From Acidobacteria bacterium RIFCSPLOWO2_12_FULL_66_21 (GTDB taxonomy: Bacteria; Acidobacteriota; Vicinamibacteria; Vicinamibacterales; 2-12-FULL-66-21): 64,000 bases of DNA. The stretch is from assembly GCA_001767455.1 (NCBI GenBank), contig MELC01000030.1:46461-110460 (forward strand), read 5' to 3'. Position 1 is the first letter of the stretch; every line of letters begins with the position of its first letter. The position numbers were made by a program, and so were the translations under genes. Below the pieces are notes generated by a model that worked only from the letters and a program-made list of their open reading frames with translations, did no database searches and was not told the DNA's origin. Positions 46,396-55,378 of the stretch are shown here, piece after piece.

Positions 46396-47432
46396 GCTAC
46401 GAGTACGAGCGCGTGGTGACGCCATCCTCCGGATTGCGGCTGCACCTGAACGAGAACACCGCCGGCTGCTCGCCGGCGGTCATCGCCGCCCTGCGGGGCT
46501 TGACGCGCCAGCAGGCGGCCTTCTATCCGGACTACGACGAGGCGACCGATGCGGCCGCCGCGCGCCTGGGAGTGACAGCCGATCGCCTGCTGCTCACCAA
46601 CGGCCTCGACGAAGGGATCCTGGCCACGGCCGTTGCCGCGCACCGCGGCTCCGCCGACTCCGAGGCGATCGTGGTGCTGCCCGCCTTCGACATGTACGCC
46701 GCCTGCTCGGATGCGGCGGGTGGCCAGGTGGTCGAGGTCCCGCCGCCGGCGGACCTCTCCTTTCCCCTCGACCGCGTACTGGCCGCGATCGGGCCGCGCA
46801 CGCGACTGGTGTGGCTGACCACGCCGAACAATCCGACGGGGCACTCGATCCCACGCGACGAGATCGTGCGCATCGCCTCGGCGGCACCACAGGCCATCGT
46901 CTTTGTGGACGAGGCGTACGCGGACTTCGCGCCCGCGACCCTCCTCTCCGATCCCGTCCTCGACACGCTGCCGAACATCGTCGTCGGCCGCACGTTCGCC
47001 AAGGCGTACGGTCTGGCCGCGCTGCGCGCCGGAGCGCTGGTGGCGAATCCCGCCACGCTTGCGCTGCTGCGCCGCATCGTGCCGCCCTACAGCGTGAACG
47101 TCTGTGCCGCGCTCGCACTGCCGGCCGCCTGCGCGGACACCGCGTACTACGAGTGGTATCTCGGCCAGGTCGCGCGGTCCAAAGCGCTCATCTACGCCAC
47201 GCTCGATCGGCTCGGGGTGGGCCATTGGAAGAGCGACGCGAACTTCGTGCTGGCGCGATTCCGGGGCGACACCGCGCGGATCGTTTCCGCGCTGGCCGCG
47301 CGCGGCATGTTCGTCAGGGATCGCTCTGGCGACACCGGATGTGCCGGCTGTATCCGCATGACCGCCGGCGTGTTCGACGACACGCGCGCGCTCGCCGCCG
47401 CGCTCGAGGAGGTCCTGTGCGGCGAGGCGTAA
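46392..47432 (+). CDS. hisC: histidinol-phosphate aminotransferase
   Basis: A 346-residue class I/II PLP enzyme that makes histidinol phosphate from imidazole-acetol phosphate and glutamate. The start is GTG at 46392 ([20 protein letters not shown]). [41 protein letters not shown] and the PLP lysine in [20 protein letters not shown] are intact. It overlaps both hisD and hisB, indicating translational coupling. Confidence 0.95.
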   Translation: MSYEYERVVTPSSGLRLHLNENTAGCSPAVIAALRGLTRQQAAFYPDYDEATDAAAARLGVTADRLLLTNGLDEGILATAVAAHRGSADSEAIVVLPAFDMYAACSDAAGGQVVEVPPPADLSFPLDRVLAAIGPRTRLVWLTTPNNPTGHSIPRDEIVRIASAAPQAIVFVDEAYADFAPATLLSDPVLDTLPNIVVGRTFAKAYGLAALRAGALVANPATLALLRRIVPPYSVNVCAALALPAACADTAYYEWYLGQVARSKALIYATLDRLGVGHWKSDANFVLARFRGDTARIVSALAARGMFVRDRSGDTGCAGCIRMTAGVFDDTRALAAALEEVLCGEA

Positions 47433-48004
47433 TCGAGCGGACGACGACCGAGACGGCGATCGCGCTGAGCCTGACGCTCGACGGGCGTGGACGGTACGAC
47501 GTCCGCACCGGCATCCGTTTTCTCGACCACATGCTGGAGCTCGTCGCGCGTCATGGCGCCTTCGATCTGAAGCTGCGCGTGACCGGCGATCTCGATGTGG
47601 ATCAGCACCACACGGTCGAAGACGTGGGCATCGCGCTTGGCGAGGCCGTGACCAGGGGCCTCGGCGCGCGCCGCGGCATCAACCGGGCGGGCTATTTCGT
47701 CATGCCGATGGACGAGACGCTTGCGGTCGCGGCGATTGACCTGAGCGGACGCGCCCACGCCGCGGTGGATCTCCGTCTCAAGGTCCGGCGCGTCGGCGAT
47801 CTCCAGGCGGAGCTCGTCAACGACTTCTTCGACGGATTCGCCCAGGGCGCCAAGGCCAACGTCCACGTGAAGGTCCTGTACGGCCGCTCCAGCCATCACC
47901 AGGTGGAGGCGGTCTTCAAGGCCTTCGCCCGCGCGCTCCGCGTCGCGTGCGCACGCGACCGGCGGATGGCGCGGATGCTTCCGAGCACGAAGGGGCTGCT
48001 GTGA
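47417..48004 (+). CDS. hisB: imidazoleglycerol-phosphate dehydratase
   Basis: A 195-residue monofunctional dehydratase with no phosphatase domain. The start GTG 47417 ([20 protein letters not shown]) has AGGAGG five bases ahead, within hisC, and overlaps it by 16 bases. The manganese-binding motifs [29 protein letters not shown] and [15 protein letters not shown] are intact. The separate histidinol-phosphate phosphatase is not in this window. Confidence 0.97.
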   Translation: MRRGVIERTTTETAIALSLTLDGRGRYDVRTGIRFLDHMLELVARHGAFDLKLRVTGDLDVDQHHTVEDVGIALGEAVTRGLGARRGINRAGYFVMPMDETLAVAAIDLSGRAHAAVDLRLKVRRVGDLQAELVNDFFDGFAQGAKANVHVKVLYGRSSHHQVEAVFKAFARALRVACARDRRMARMLPSTKGLL

Positions 48005-48609
48005 TCGCGCTCGTCGATTACGGCGCAGGGAACCTGGCGTCCGTTCGCAAAGGGTTCGACGCCGCGGGCGCGGAGCTCTTCACACCCTCGGCGCCCGCCG
48101 ACGTCGCCGCCGCCAGCGGCATCGTCGTGCCTGGCGTCGGGCATTTCGGCGCCACCGCGGCGCTCGACGACAACTGGCGTGCGGCAATCCGCGTCGCTGT
48201 CGGCGCGGGAACACCGCTCCTCGGGATCTGCCTCGGGATGCAGTGGCTGTTCGACGGGAGCGAGGAGGCGCCTGATCTCGCCGGCCTTGGCCTGCTGCGC
48301 GGCAATTGCGCGCGGCTGCGACCGGGTGAAGCCGCGGTGAAGATCCCGCACGTCGGCTGGAACACCCTCAGCATGACAGGGGCGTCGCCGGTCGTGGACG
48401 GACTCGAGCCGGACAGCTTCGTGTACTTCACGCACTCCTACGCGGTGCCCGTGACCGCTGACGCCGTCGCGACGTGCACGCACGGGCAGACGTTCGCCGC
48501 GATCGTCGCGACGGGGCATGTCTTCGGCGTTCAGTTTCACCCGGAGAAGTCGGCCGCGGCGGGGCTGCGCATCCTCCGCAATTTCGTGGCGATGTGCGAT
48601 GCTCGCTAA
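48001..48609 (+). CDS. hisH: imidazole glycerol phosphate synthase, glutaminase subunit
   Basis: A 202-residue class I glutamine amidotransferase that feeds ammonia to HisF. The GTG start overlaps the hisB stop (GTGA). It starts [19 protein letters not shown]. The catalytic Cys is in [14 protein letters not shown] and the His-Glu pair in [22 protein letters not shown] forms the oxyanion strand. It overlaps hisF by 11 bases, as expected for two subunits of one enzyme. Confidence 0.96.
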   Translation: MIALVDYGAGNLASVRKGFDAAGAELFTPSAPADVAAASGIVVPGVGHFGATAALDDNWRAAIRVAVGAGTPLLGICLGMQWLFDGSEEAPDLAGLGLLRGNCARLRPGEAAVKIPHVGWNTLSMTGASPVVDGLEPDSFVYFTHSYAVPVTADAVATCTHGQTFAAIVATGHVFGVQFHPEKSAAAGLRILRNFVAMCDAR

Positions 48610-49354
48610 ACGGCTGATTGCCTGCCTCGATGTCAGGAACGGCTGCGTGGTCAAGGGCGTGAGCTTCGAGGATCTCCGCGAAGCCGGCGACCCGGCCCTG
48701 CTCGCGCGGCGCTACAACGCCGAGGGCATCGACGAGCTCGTGATTCTCGACGTCACGGCCACCGTGGAAGGGCGGCGGGCCCTCGCGCGCACCATCCGCG
48801 CGGTGTCGCGCGAGCTCTTCATTCCGCTCGCCGTTGGCGGCGGGATCAGGTCGGATGACGATGCGGCCGCCGCGTTCGACGCGGGCGCGGACAAGGTGAG
48901 CCTGAACACCGCCGCCCTTTCGGATCCGCCGCTGCTCACGCGGCTCGCGGATCGATACGGAAGCCAGGCGGTTGTGGTCGCGATCGACGCCAGGCGATCC
49001 GGCGTCGGCTTCGACGTTTTCGCGCGCGGTGGACAGGCGCCCACAGATCGCGGCGCGGTGGAGTGGGCGGTCGAGGCGGCCGGGCGCGGCGCCGGCGAGA
49101 TTCTCCTGACCTCCATCGATCGGGACGGCACGCGTGCGGGGTTCGACTGCGAGCTGACCGCCGCCGTGTCGTCAGCGGTGTCGATCCCGGTCATCGCGTC
49201 GGGAGGCGCCGGCACGTTCGAGCACTTCCACGACGTCTTCACGATCGGCCGCGCCGACGCGGCTCTCGCGGCCTCCGTCTTTCACTTCTCCGAGCACGCG
49301 ATTGCCGATCTGAAGGCGTACCTCCGCGACACAGGAGTGCCGGTCCGGTGCTGA
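48599..49354 (+). CDS. hisF: imidazole glycerol phosphate synthase, cyclase subunit
   Basis: A 251-residue beta/alpha barrel that makes IGP and AICAR from PRFAR and ammonia. Catalytic Asp residues are in [20 protein letters not shown] (first Asp near residue 11) and in [17 protein letters not shown]. The phosphate sites [10 protein letters not shown] and [11 protein letters not shown] are intact. It overlaps hisH and hisA, giving tight coupling. Confidence 0.97.
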   Translation: MLAKRLIACLDVRNGCVVKGVSFEDLREAGDPALLARRYNAEGIDELVILDVTATVEGRRALARTIRAVSRELFIPLAVGGGIRSDDDAAAAFDAGADKVSLNTAALSDPPLLTRLADRYGSQAVVVAIDARRSGVGFDVFARGGQAPTDRGAVEWAVEAAGRGAGEILLTSIDRDGTRAGFDCELTAAVSSAVSIPVIASGGAGTFEHFHDVFTIGRADAALAASVFHFSEHAIADLKAYLRDTGVPVRC

Positions 49355-50040
49355 TTCCGTCGATCGATCTGCAAGGCGGACGCATCGTGCAGCTCGTCCA
49401 GGGAGAGCGGCTGGCGGTCGAGAGCACGGACATGGACGGATGGATTGCCCGATTCACGGGTCATTCGAAGGTGCAGGTCATCGATCTGGACGCCGCGAAA
49501 GGCACCGGCGCGAATGACGAGCTCGTCGCACGGGTCTGCGCGGCACTTCCCTGCCGTGTCGGGGGCGGCATCCGAACGATCGAACGCGCGCAGGGGACGA
49601 TTGGCCTCGGCGCGACGAAAGTCATCCTGGGCTCCGCGCTCTTCCGCGCGGGCACGGTGGACGCCGCGTTCGCGGCTGCCGTCTCAGCCGAGCTTGGACC
49701 CGAACGTCTCATTGCCGCGGTCGACAGCCGGCGTGGCCGGGTCGTCATCAACGGCTGGCGCACGGCGCTCGACATTACGCCGATCGACGCCATCCGGCAG
49801 CTCGAGCCCTTCTTCAGCGAGTTCCTCTACACCCACGTCGATCGTGAAGGGCTGATGCAGGGGACCGACATCGAGACCATCACGGCCATTCGGCGTTCCA
49901 CGACCCGTGCGATCACGGCCGCCGGCGGGATCACGACCCGCGAAGAGATCGACGCGCTGGACGCGCTCGGCGTCGACGCCGTGGTCGGGATGGCCATCTA
50001 CACGGGCCGCCTCGATCCGGACGCCGGCACGAAACAGTGA
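49348..50040 (+). CDS. hisA: ProFAR isomerase
   Basis: A 230-residue beta/alpha barrel that isomerises ProFAR to PRFAR. GTG 49348 gives [20 protein letters not shown], with the catalytic Asp near residue 7. The second catalytic Asp lies in [16 protein letters not shown]. Phosphate loops are [11 protein letters not shown] and [11 protein letters not shown]. It overlaps hisF by seven bases and is the last gene of the operon; no clear terminator follows before the M28 peptidase 31 bases on. Confidence 0.96.
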   Translation: MLIPSIDLQGGRIVQLVQGERLAVESTDMDGWIARFTGHSKVQVIDLDAAKGTGANDELVARVCAALPCRVGGGIRTIERAQGTIGLGATKVILGSALFRAGTVDAAFAAAVSAELGPERLIAAVDSRRGRVVINGWRTALDITPIDAIRQLEPFFSEFLYTHVDREGLMQGTDIETITAIRRSTTRAITAAGGITTREEIDALDALGVDAVVGMAIYTGRLDPDAGTKQ

Positions 50041-50071
50041 AATCGCCCCGGGTTTGCATTACGCTGGCGCC

Positions 50072-52387
50072 ATGCGCTTGCGCCTCCTCGCCACGATTCT
50101 CACCCTGCCGGCCGTGTTCGGTTGCGCCCGGAGCGCCGGCGTCTTTTCCGAGCAGAACGGCCGCGCCCACGTGGACAGGCTGGCGGGCACGATCGGGAGC
50201 CGGCCCGTCGGCACCGACGCGAACGCCCGCGCCCGCGCGTACATCATCGACCAGTTGAAGCAGTACGGATTCGAGGTGCGCGTCCAGGAGACCGACGCGC
50301 GGCGCGCCGCCCTCGGGCGCACGGCCCACGTCTCGAACATCATCGGCGTCCTGCCCGGCTCGCGCCGCGAGGCGATCGCGCTCGTCTCCCACTACGACTC
50401 GTCCCCCTACGCGCCCGGAGCCGCCGACGATGGGCTCGGGGTGGCTGTGTCGCTCGAGACGGCGCGGCTGCTGGCGGCCCGGCAGAACCGGCAGTGGACC
50501 ATCTTCGTGCTCGTCACCGATGGCGAGGAAGCGGGGCTCATGGGGGCGGCGGGCCTCATGACGGATCGCGACGTGACGGACCGCGTCCGCGCCTATCTCA
50601 ACATCGAGGCGGTCGGGTCCGCGGGAGACGCGGTGCTTTTCGAGACCGGACCGGGCAACGGCTGGCTGCTCGGCCCGTGGGCGCGCCGGGCGCCGCATCC
50701 GCGGGGGGGATCGTACGCGCTCGAAGTGTACCGGCGCCTGCCGAACGACACGGACTTCACGATCTTCAAGCGACAGGAGATTCCAGGCCTCAACTTCGCG
50801 TCGATCGGAGACAGCTACTCGTACCATACGGCGCGGGACACGGCCGAGCGCCTGTCGCCGAGGACTCTTCGGGAGACGGGTGAAAACGCGATCGCGATCG
50901 CGACCGCCCTCGACGCCGTCGACATCACGCAGCGCACGACGGCCGACGCCACGTATTTCGACATCGGCGGTACGACGGCGGTGAGCTACGGCCGGACGAT
51001 CTCGTGGCTGATCGCCGTCCTCTCGCTGCTTCTCGGCGTCCTCGCCTGCCTCAGGGTGACATCCGCGGCCATCCGCCTCGGCGGCATCTGGCGCTGGCTG
51101 CTGACCGCCATCTGGTCGGCCGCCGGAACGCTTGTCGTGGTGGGATCGATGATCGGCGCGACCTGGCTCCTTCGCGCCGCGCGTGAGGTGTATCACCCGT
51201 GGTATGCGCGGCCCGGCCGGCTCATGCTGATGCTGGTCGCCGTCGGCGTGACGCTCGCATGGACCATGAGCCGCGCGGGGACGTGGCTGCCCGCGCGCGC
51301 GCACGGGATGCGCCACCCGGTCATGACCTGGAGCATGGCGCTGCCCGTCTGGATCGTGCTTGCCGGTGCGGCGCTCTGGTTCGCGCCGTCGGCGGCGTAT
51401 TTGTGGACGGTGCCGCTCGGCGCCGCGTCCATCGTGCTCCTTCTGGTTCCGGTGGGACGCGACCCCGCGGTCCGCGCGGCGTCGGCGGCCATCCTGGCGG
51501 TGGTCGGAACGCTGTGGCTGCGCGAAACGGCGGACCTCCTGCGATTCATGGTGGCGGTCTTCGGTCGCCTGCCGATCATTACGCCCGTTTTCACCTATGG
51601 GGCGATGCTGGGCGTCGCGGGGATGATGCTCGTACCGCCGTTCGCCGCCACTCTCATGGGGGCGCGGCCGATCGTCCGTCCGAAATTCGTGACGGCGCTG
51701 CTGCTGCTGGCGGTCGCGCTCACGGGGTCGTTGGCCTACATCGCGCCCGCCTACACGTACCAGGAGCCGCTGCGGCGGCACGTCCGCGCCCTGCAAGAGG
51801 CGGATGGCGCAACCGCGATCTGGGAAGTCGGCTCGACGGAGCCGGGATTGGATCTCGAGGCCGGCGCGCCGCAGGGCTGGGCGCGGCAGCACACGGCGTC
51901 CACGGCCAGCGTCCCCTGGGGGACGCTGTCGCTCCCCTTCGTCTTCCGGACGACGGGGCCGGCGCTCGGACCGGCGCCGGTGGACATCGCCAACTTCTCG
52001 GTGCAGCCCGTGGCCGCAGGCACAGAGGTCACACTCGCCGTCGTGCCGCGACGGCCCGGCTTGTCGGTGTCGTTCGTGGCGCCGGCGGGCCTGACGCCGG
52101 CCCGCAGCAGCTTGCCCGGCGCGATCCGGCTGGGGCGGTGGACCGCGACGTTCGCGGCGCTTCCCGCGGATGGGATCGCGTGGAGGGCGGGCTTCGCGAA
52201 GGCCAGTCCCGAACAGCTGCGCGAGCTGCGCCTGGCCGTGACCGATACCGGCTTCCCCGCTGGTGAAGGATGGCAGCGGCTCCCGGCGTGGCTGCCGCAG
52301 GAGCGGGCGGTCTGGTCGGGAACGGCGACCTGGGTCGTGCCCGCCGCCGCCGTGCGGCCTATTGAACCCGTCCCGCCATTACGTTAA
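50072..52387 (+). CDS. membrane-anchored M28 family zinc aminopeptidase
   Basis: A 771-residue protein. It has a lipoprotein-like or signal N-terminus (MRLRLLATILTLPAVFGCAR), then an M28 peptidase domain, residues about 25-290. Zinc ligands are seen in LVSHYDSSPYAPGAADDGLG (His and Asp), VTDGEEAGLMGAAG (Glu-Glu) and SYSYHTARDT (His). From about residue 315 there are eight or so membrane segments and then a soluble beta-rich C-terminal domain. This layout is that of the Fxna/ER metallopeptidase-like family. It probably trims peptides outside the cytoplasm. It follows the his operon but is unlikely to share its role. Confidence 0.88.
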   Translation: MRLRLLATILTLPAVFGCARSAGVFSEQNGRAHVDRLAGTIGSRPVGTDANARARAYIIDQLKQYGFEVRVQETDARRAALGRTAHVSNIIGVLPGSRREAIALVSHYDSSPYAPGAADDGLGVAVSLETARLLAARQNRQWTIFVLVTDGEEAGLMGAAGLMTDRDVTDRVRAYLNIEAVGSAGDAVLFETGPGNGWLLGPWARRAPHPRGGSYALEVYRRLPNDTDFTIFKRQEIPGLNFASIGDSYSYHTARDTAERLSPRTLRETGENAIAIATALDAVDITQRTTADATYFDIGGTTAVSYGRTISWLIAVLSLLLGVLACLRVTSAAIRLGGIWRWLLTAIWSAAGTLVVVGSMIGATWLLRAAREVYHPWYARPGRLMLMLVAVGVTLAWTMSRAGTWLPARAHGMRHPVMTWSMALPVWIVLAGAALWFAPSAAYLWTVPLGAASIVLLLVPVGRDPAVRAASAAILAVVGTLWLRETADLLRFMVAVFGRLPIITPVFTYGAMLGVAGMMLVPPFAATLMGARPIVRPKFVTALLLLAVALTGSLAYIAPAYTYQEPLRRHVRALQEADGATAIWEVGSTEPGLDLEAGAPQGWARQHTASTASVPWGTLSLPFVFRTTGPALGPAPVDIANFSVQPVAAGTEVTLAVVPRRPGLSVSFVAPAGLTPARSSLPGAIRLGRWTATFAALPADGIAWRAGFAKASPEQLRELRLAVTDTGFPAGEGWQRLPAWLPQERAVWSGTATWVVPAAAVRPIEPVPPLR

Positions 52388-52422
52388 ACTACGTAACTGA
52401 TACGGTGGATAACGTAATGTAC

Positions 52423-52555
52423 AGCAGGCAGCTGGCAGCAGGCAGCGGGCAGTGGATCACGCGGTCGCGCTGAACATGGATCAGTTCGACAGTTCGATTC
52501 ACTGCCCGCTGCATGCCGCTTGCTGCGAGCGGCGAGCTGTCAGCGGCGAGCTGCC
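52423..52555. repeat. GGCAGNN heptad element, copy A2
   Basis: Left arm GGCAGCT, GGCAGCA, GGCAGCG and GGCAGTG. Core GTGGATCAC-GCG-GTC-GC-GCTG (52452-52472). Right arm CTGCCCG, CTGCATG, CCGCTTG and then CGGCGAG/CTGTCAG units that end at the ATPase start codon. It fills the gap between the M28 and ATPase genes. Confidence 0.85.
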
Positions 52556-53701
52556 ATGACAAACCCCTTCGTGTACGGCGAGGTCGTGCCCGACGCGTCC
52601 TTCGTGGACCGTGAGGCGGAGCTCGACCGCCTCGTCCAGGATCTCGCGGCCGGTCAGAAGATCTTCCTGATCTCTCCGCGGCGTTACGGCAAGTCATCGC
52701 TCGTGGCCCGGGCGCTCGACCGCGCCCGTCGCGGCGGCGCGCTCGCCGTCGAGATCACCGTCAGCAGCTACAGCTCGTACGTCGCGTTCCTCGAGGGCTA
52801 CGCGCGCGAACTGCTGTCGCTCGAGACGCGCCTCGACCGTGCGCGGTCGTGGTTCGGGGACCTGCTCGGCACGCTGAGGCCGCAGATCCGCCTGGAGCCG
52901 GACGACTCGGGCCGCGGCGCCATCGCGGTGTCGTTTCCCACGGTGCGCACCGATCGCGATGTCTCGCGACTGGCGCAGGAGGTCTTCGCGCTGCCCGGCC
53001 GAATTGCCGACGCGCGCCGGCGCCGCCTCGCGGTCGCGCTCGACGAGTTCCAGGCGATAGGCTCCTTCAACGGCGGGAGCGTCGAGCACGCGCTGCGTGC
53101 CGCGGTGCAGCACCAGCGCCAGGTCGGCTACGTCTTCTCCGGATCCGAACCGACCTTGATGGAGCGCATGCTCGGCAGGAGCCGTCCCTTCTACAAGGCT
53201 GGACCGGTCATGCGCCTTCAAAAGATCCCCGAGGACCGTTTCGCGGCGTTCATCGACGCGCGGTTCCGGGCCACGAAGCTCCGACCCGGGCCGAACCTTG
53301 GCGCCGCCATCGTGGAGCTCGCCGGCAATCTGCCGTACGACGTCCAGCGGCTCGCGCACGAGTTGTGGGACGATGCGCGCGCGGCGGGGATGAAGAGCGT
53401 GGGTCTGGAAGACCTGCACGCGACGCTGCGCCGGCTGCTTGGCGAGCACGACGCGATGTTCGAGGCGGGATGGCAGCGGCTCACGCTCGCCCAGCGCGCC
53501 ACGCTCCGCGCGGCGGTGCTCGAGGATGGACGCGAGCTGCTCTCGGCCGACGCCCGCGCGAGGCACCGTCTTGGCGGCGCGTCGACCGTGCAGGCGTCGC
53601 TCTCCGCGCTGATTCGCGAAGATCTGCTCGCGCGCGAGGGCACGCGGTACGTCGTCGTCGATTCGCTGCTGCGGGAGTGGGTGGCGAGGCATACATTCTG
53701 A
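52556..53701 (+). CDS. AAA+ ATPase of the archaeal-type ATPase family with C-terminal winged helix
   Basis: A 381-residue protein. MTNPFVYGEVVPDASFVDRE is the opening typical of these ATPases. Walker A appears in ISPRRYGKSSLVARAL (GKSS, residues about 44-47) and Walker B in LAVALDEFQAIGSF. FSGSEPTLMERML is the sensor region. Residues about 290-381 form a winged-helix domain (AQRATLRAAVLEDG to VVDSLLREW). Members are found scattered in bacteria and archaea and are sometimes linked with DUF234 or restriction-like partners. No partner is seen here. The gene is bounded on both sides by heptad arrays. The role is unknown. Confidence 0.85.
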   Translation: MTNPFVYGEVVPDASFVDREAELDRLVQDLAAGQKIFLISPRRYGKSSLVARALDRARRGGALAVEITVSSYSSYVAFLEGYARELLSLETRLDRARSWFGDLLGTLRPQIRLEPDDSGRGAIAVSFPTVRTDRDVSRLAQEVFALPGRIADARRRRLAVALDEFQAIGSFNGGSVEHALRAAVQHQRQVGYVFSGSEPTLMERMLGRSRPFYKAGPVMRLQKIPEDRFAAFIDARFRATKLRPGPNLGAAIVELAGNLPYDVQRLAHELWDDARAAGMKSVGLEDLHATLRRLLGEHDAMFEAGWQRLTLAQRATLRAAVLEDGRELLSADARARHRLGGASTVQASLSALIREDLLAREGTRYVVVDSLLREWVARHTF

Positions 53702-53848
53702 GGAATTCCAAACTCCAAATTCCAAATTCCAAAGCCACTCCAAATGACAAAAGACAAACTCGAAAGGGCGCGGGATTTGTAGTTTGAAGTTTGGAGTTTT
53801 TGAAGTTTGGAGTCCCTTTGTCCTTTGGAGTTTGGAATTTGGAATTGA
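53702..53848. repeat. TTTGGAG/CTCCAAA heptad cruciform, second copy
   Basis: The left arm begins ATTCCAAACTCCAAATTCC and the right arm ends TTTGGAGTTTGGAATTTGG, close to its reverse complement. The inner part has GTTTGAAGTTTGGAG units. It runs from the ATPase stop to the acyltransferase start and appears to supply purine-rich sequence just before that start. Confidence 0.85.
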
Positions 53849-55173
53849 TCGCAGTCGTGCGGCTTGCCGCCGGAGCGACGTCGCGGTTGTTCTACCGCAT
53901 CGATCGCGTCGGTGCGCCGCCGGCGAGTGGCGCGGCGCTGCTGCTGCCCAATCATCCCAACGCGCTGCTCGATCCCGCGGTGATCTGGTCCACCGCCGGG
54001 CGCGACGTCCGCTTTCTCGCGAAATCGACCCTCTTCGACGGTCCGCTCGGTCCCTTGATGCGGGGAGCGGGTGCCATTCCCGTGTATCGCCGGCTCGATC
54101 AGGGCGTTGACGTGTCGAAGAACACCGAGACGTTCGCGGCCGTCGATCGCGCGCTGGCGGCCGGCGACGCGATCAGCATCTTTCCGGAAGGCATCAGCCA
54201 TTCAACCGGACGGCTCGAGCCGCTGCGGACGGGGGCCGCCCGAATGGCCCTCGGAGCCGAACACGCGGGCGTCCCTGTCGCGCTCGTGCCGGTCGGCCTC
54301 AACTTCGAGCGCAAGACGGCGTTCAGATCCCGCGTGACGGTAGTGTACGGCGCGGCGTTCTCCTGCCGGGATCTCGCGGATCGGGGCTCCGGAGATCCCG
54401 AAGCGGTCCGGATGCTGACGGCGAGGATGGGCGGGCACATGCGCCGCCTCGTCGTCGAAGCCGACCCGAAGGGCGATGCCGCCCTCGTCGACCGCGTGGA
54501 TCGGCTGTATGCGGCCGCGCGCGGGCGCCACGGCGACAGCCAGGATCGCATCGAGCGCCGCCGGGCGATCGCGCGCGGCATGGAGCGGCTGCGCGCCGCG
54601 GATTCGCGCAGGCACGATGAGATTCTGCTGAGAATCAGACGCTACGACGAACGGCTTCAGAGGTTTGGACTGCGCGACCGGCACCTGGATTGGCGCGTCT
54701 CCGTCGCCGACGCCATCCGGTTTGCGGCGCGTGAGCTCCTGTTCGGCGTCGTCCTGGGGCCTGTCGCGCTCGTGGCGATCGTCGCTTTCGCCGTGCCGTA
54801 CCAGCTCACCGGACTTGCGGCGCGCTGGTTCACGCGCGATCCGGAAGTGGCGGCCACCGCGAAGGCGGTCGGCGGCGCGCTGATCTATGCGGCATGGCTC
54901 GCGGTGCTCGCCGCCGGCGTCTGGTTCCTCTCAGGTCCGCGCCTCGCGCTTCTCGTGGGCGCCGCGCTCACCGGCGTCGCCGTCGCGGGGCTGTTCGCGA
55001 TCGAGCGCGAATCCGCCGTGCTCGACGCGGTGCGGGCCTGGCTGCTGCTGCGCCGCACACGCGACGACACGAAGCGTACACTCCTCCGCCGGCGATCGGA
55101 GCTCGCGGATGTGCTGGATGATGCGAATCGGTGGGTGACGGCGGAGGAGCGTGAGGGTGTAAGCAGGCAGTAG
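53845..55173 (+). CDS. 1-acyl-glycerol-3-phosphate acyltransferase-like membrane protein (PlsC family)
   Basis: A 442-residue protein. Acyltransferase motifs: NHPNALLDPAVIW (the HX4D motif is displaced to NHPNALLD), AKSTLFDGPLGPLMRGAGAI, and FPEGISHSTGRLEPLRTGAA. It then has VPVGLNFERKTAFRS. A C-terminal part has four probable membrane segments (about 300-395) and a charged tail, as in Gat1/Sct1-like enzymes. It probably acylates glycerol phosphates or lysophospholipids at the inner membrane. The start is uncertain: TTG 53845, directly after the repeat, is the best available. Confidence 0.8.
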   Translation: MIAVVRLAAGATSRLFYRIDRVGAPPASGAALLLPNHPNALLDPAVIWSTAGRDVRFLAKSTLFDGPLGPLMRGAGAIPVYRRLDQGVDVSKNTETFAAVDRALAAGDAISIFPEGISHSTGRLEPLRTGAARMALGAEHAGVPVALVPVGLNFERKTAFRSRVTVVYGAAFSCRDLADRGSGDPEAVRMLTARMGGHMRRLVVEADPKGDAALVDRVDRLYAAARGRHGDSQDRIERRRAIARGMERLRAADSRRHDEILLRIRRYDERLQRFGLRDRHLDWRVSVADAIRFAARELLFGVVLGPVALVAIVAFAVPYQLTGLAARWFTRDPEVAATAKAVGGALIYAAWLAVLAAGVWFLSGPRLALLVGAALTGVAVAGLFAIERESAVLDAVRAWLLLRRTRDDTKRTLLRRRSELADVLDDANRWVTAEEREGVSRQ

Positions 55174-55378
55174 GCAGCTGGCAGCAGGCAGTGGATCACA
55201 CCGTCAAGCTGCATCACGTGATCAGTTTGGCAATTGGGAGTTGGGGGTCTGGGAGTTGGGAGTTGGCAGTTGGCAGTTGGCAGTTGGGCGTTGACGCCTC
55301 TTCACTGCCCACTGCCCACTGCCCACTGCCTACTGCCTGCTGCCTGCTGCCTACTGCATGCTGCCTGCTGTTTACCGC
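55161..55378. repeat. GGCAGNN heptad element, copy A3 (longest, nested)
   Basis: Outer left arm GGCAGTA, GGCAGCT, GGCAGCA and GGCAGTG. Core GTGGATCAC-ACC-GTC-AA-GCTG (55191-55211). An inner set of GGGAGTT and GGCAGTT units follows, and the right arm has ten CTGCCNN-type units (55305-55374). It lies between facing genes and overlaps the S9 peptidase stop. Confidence 0.9.

Noticed and set aside
50041..50071. Terminator at the end of the his operon
   Set aside because: Only 31 bases lie before the M28 peptidase and no hairpin with a T run is visible.
55161..55378. CRISPR array
   Set aside because: The repeat unit is seven bases with no spacers, and no cas gene is present.
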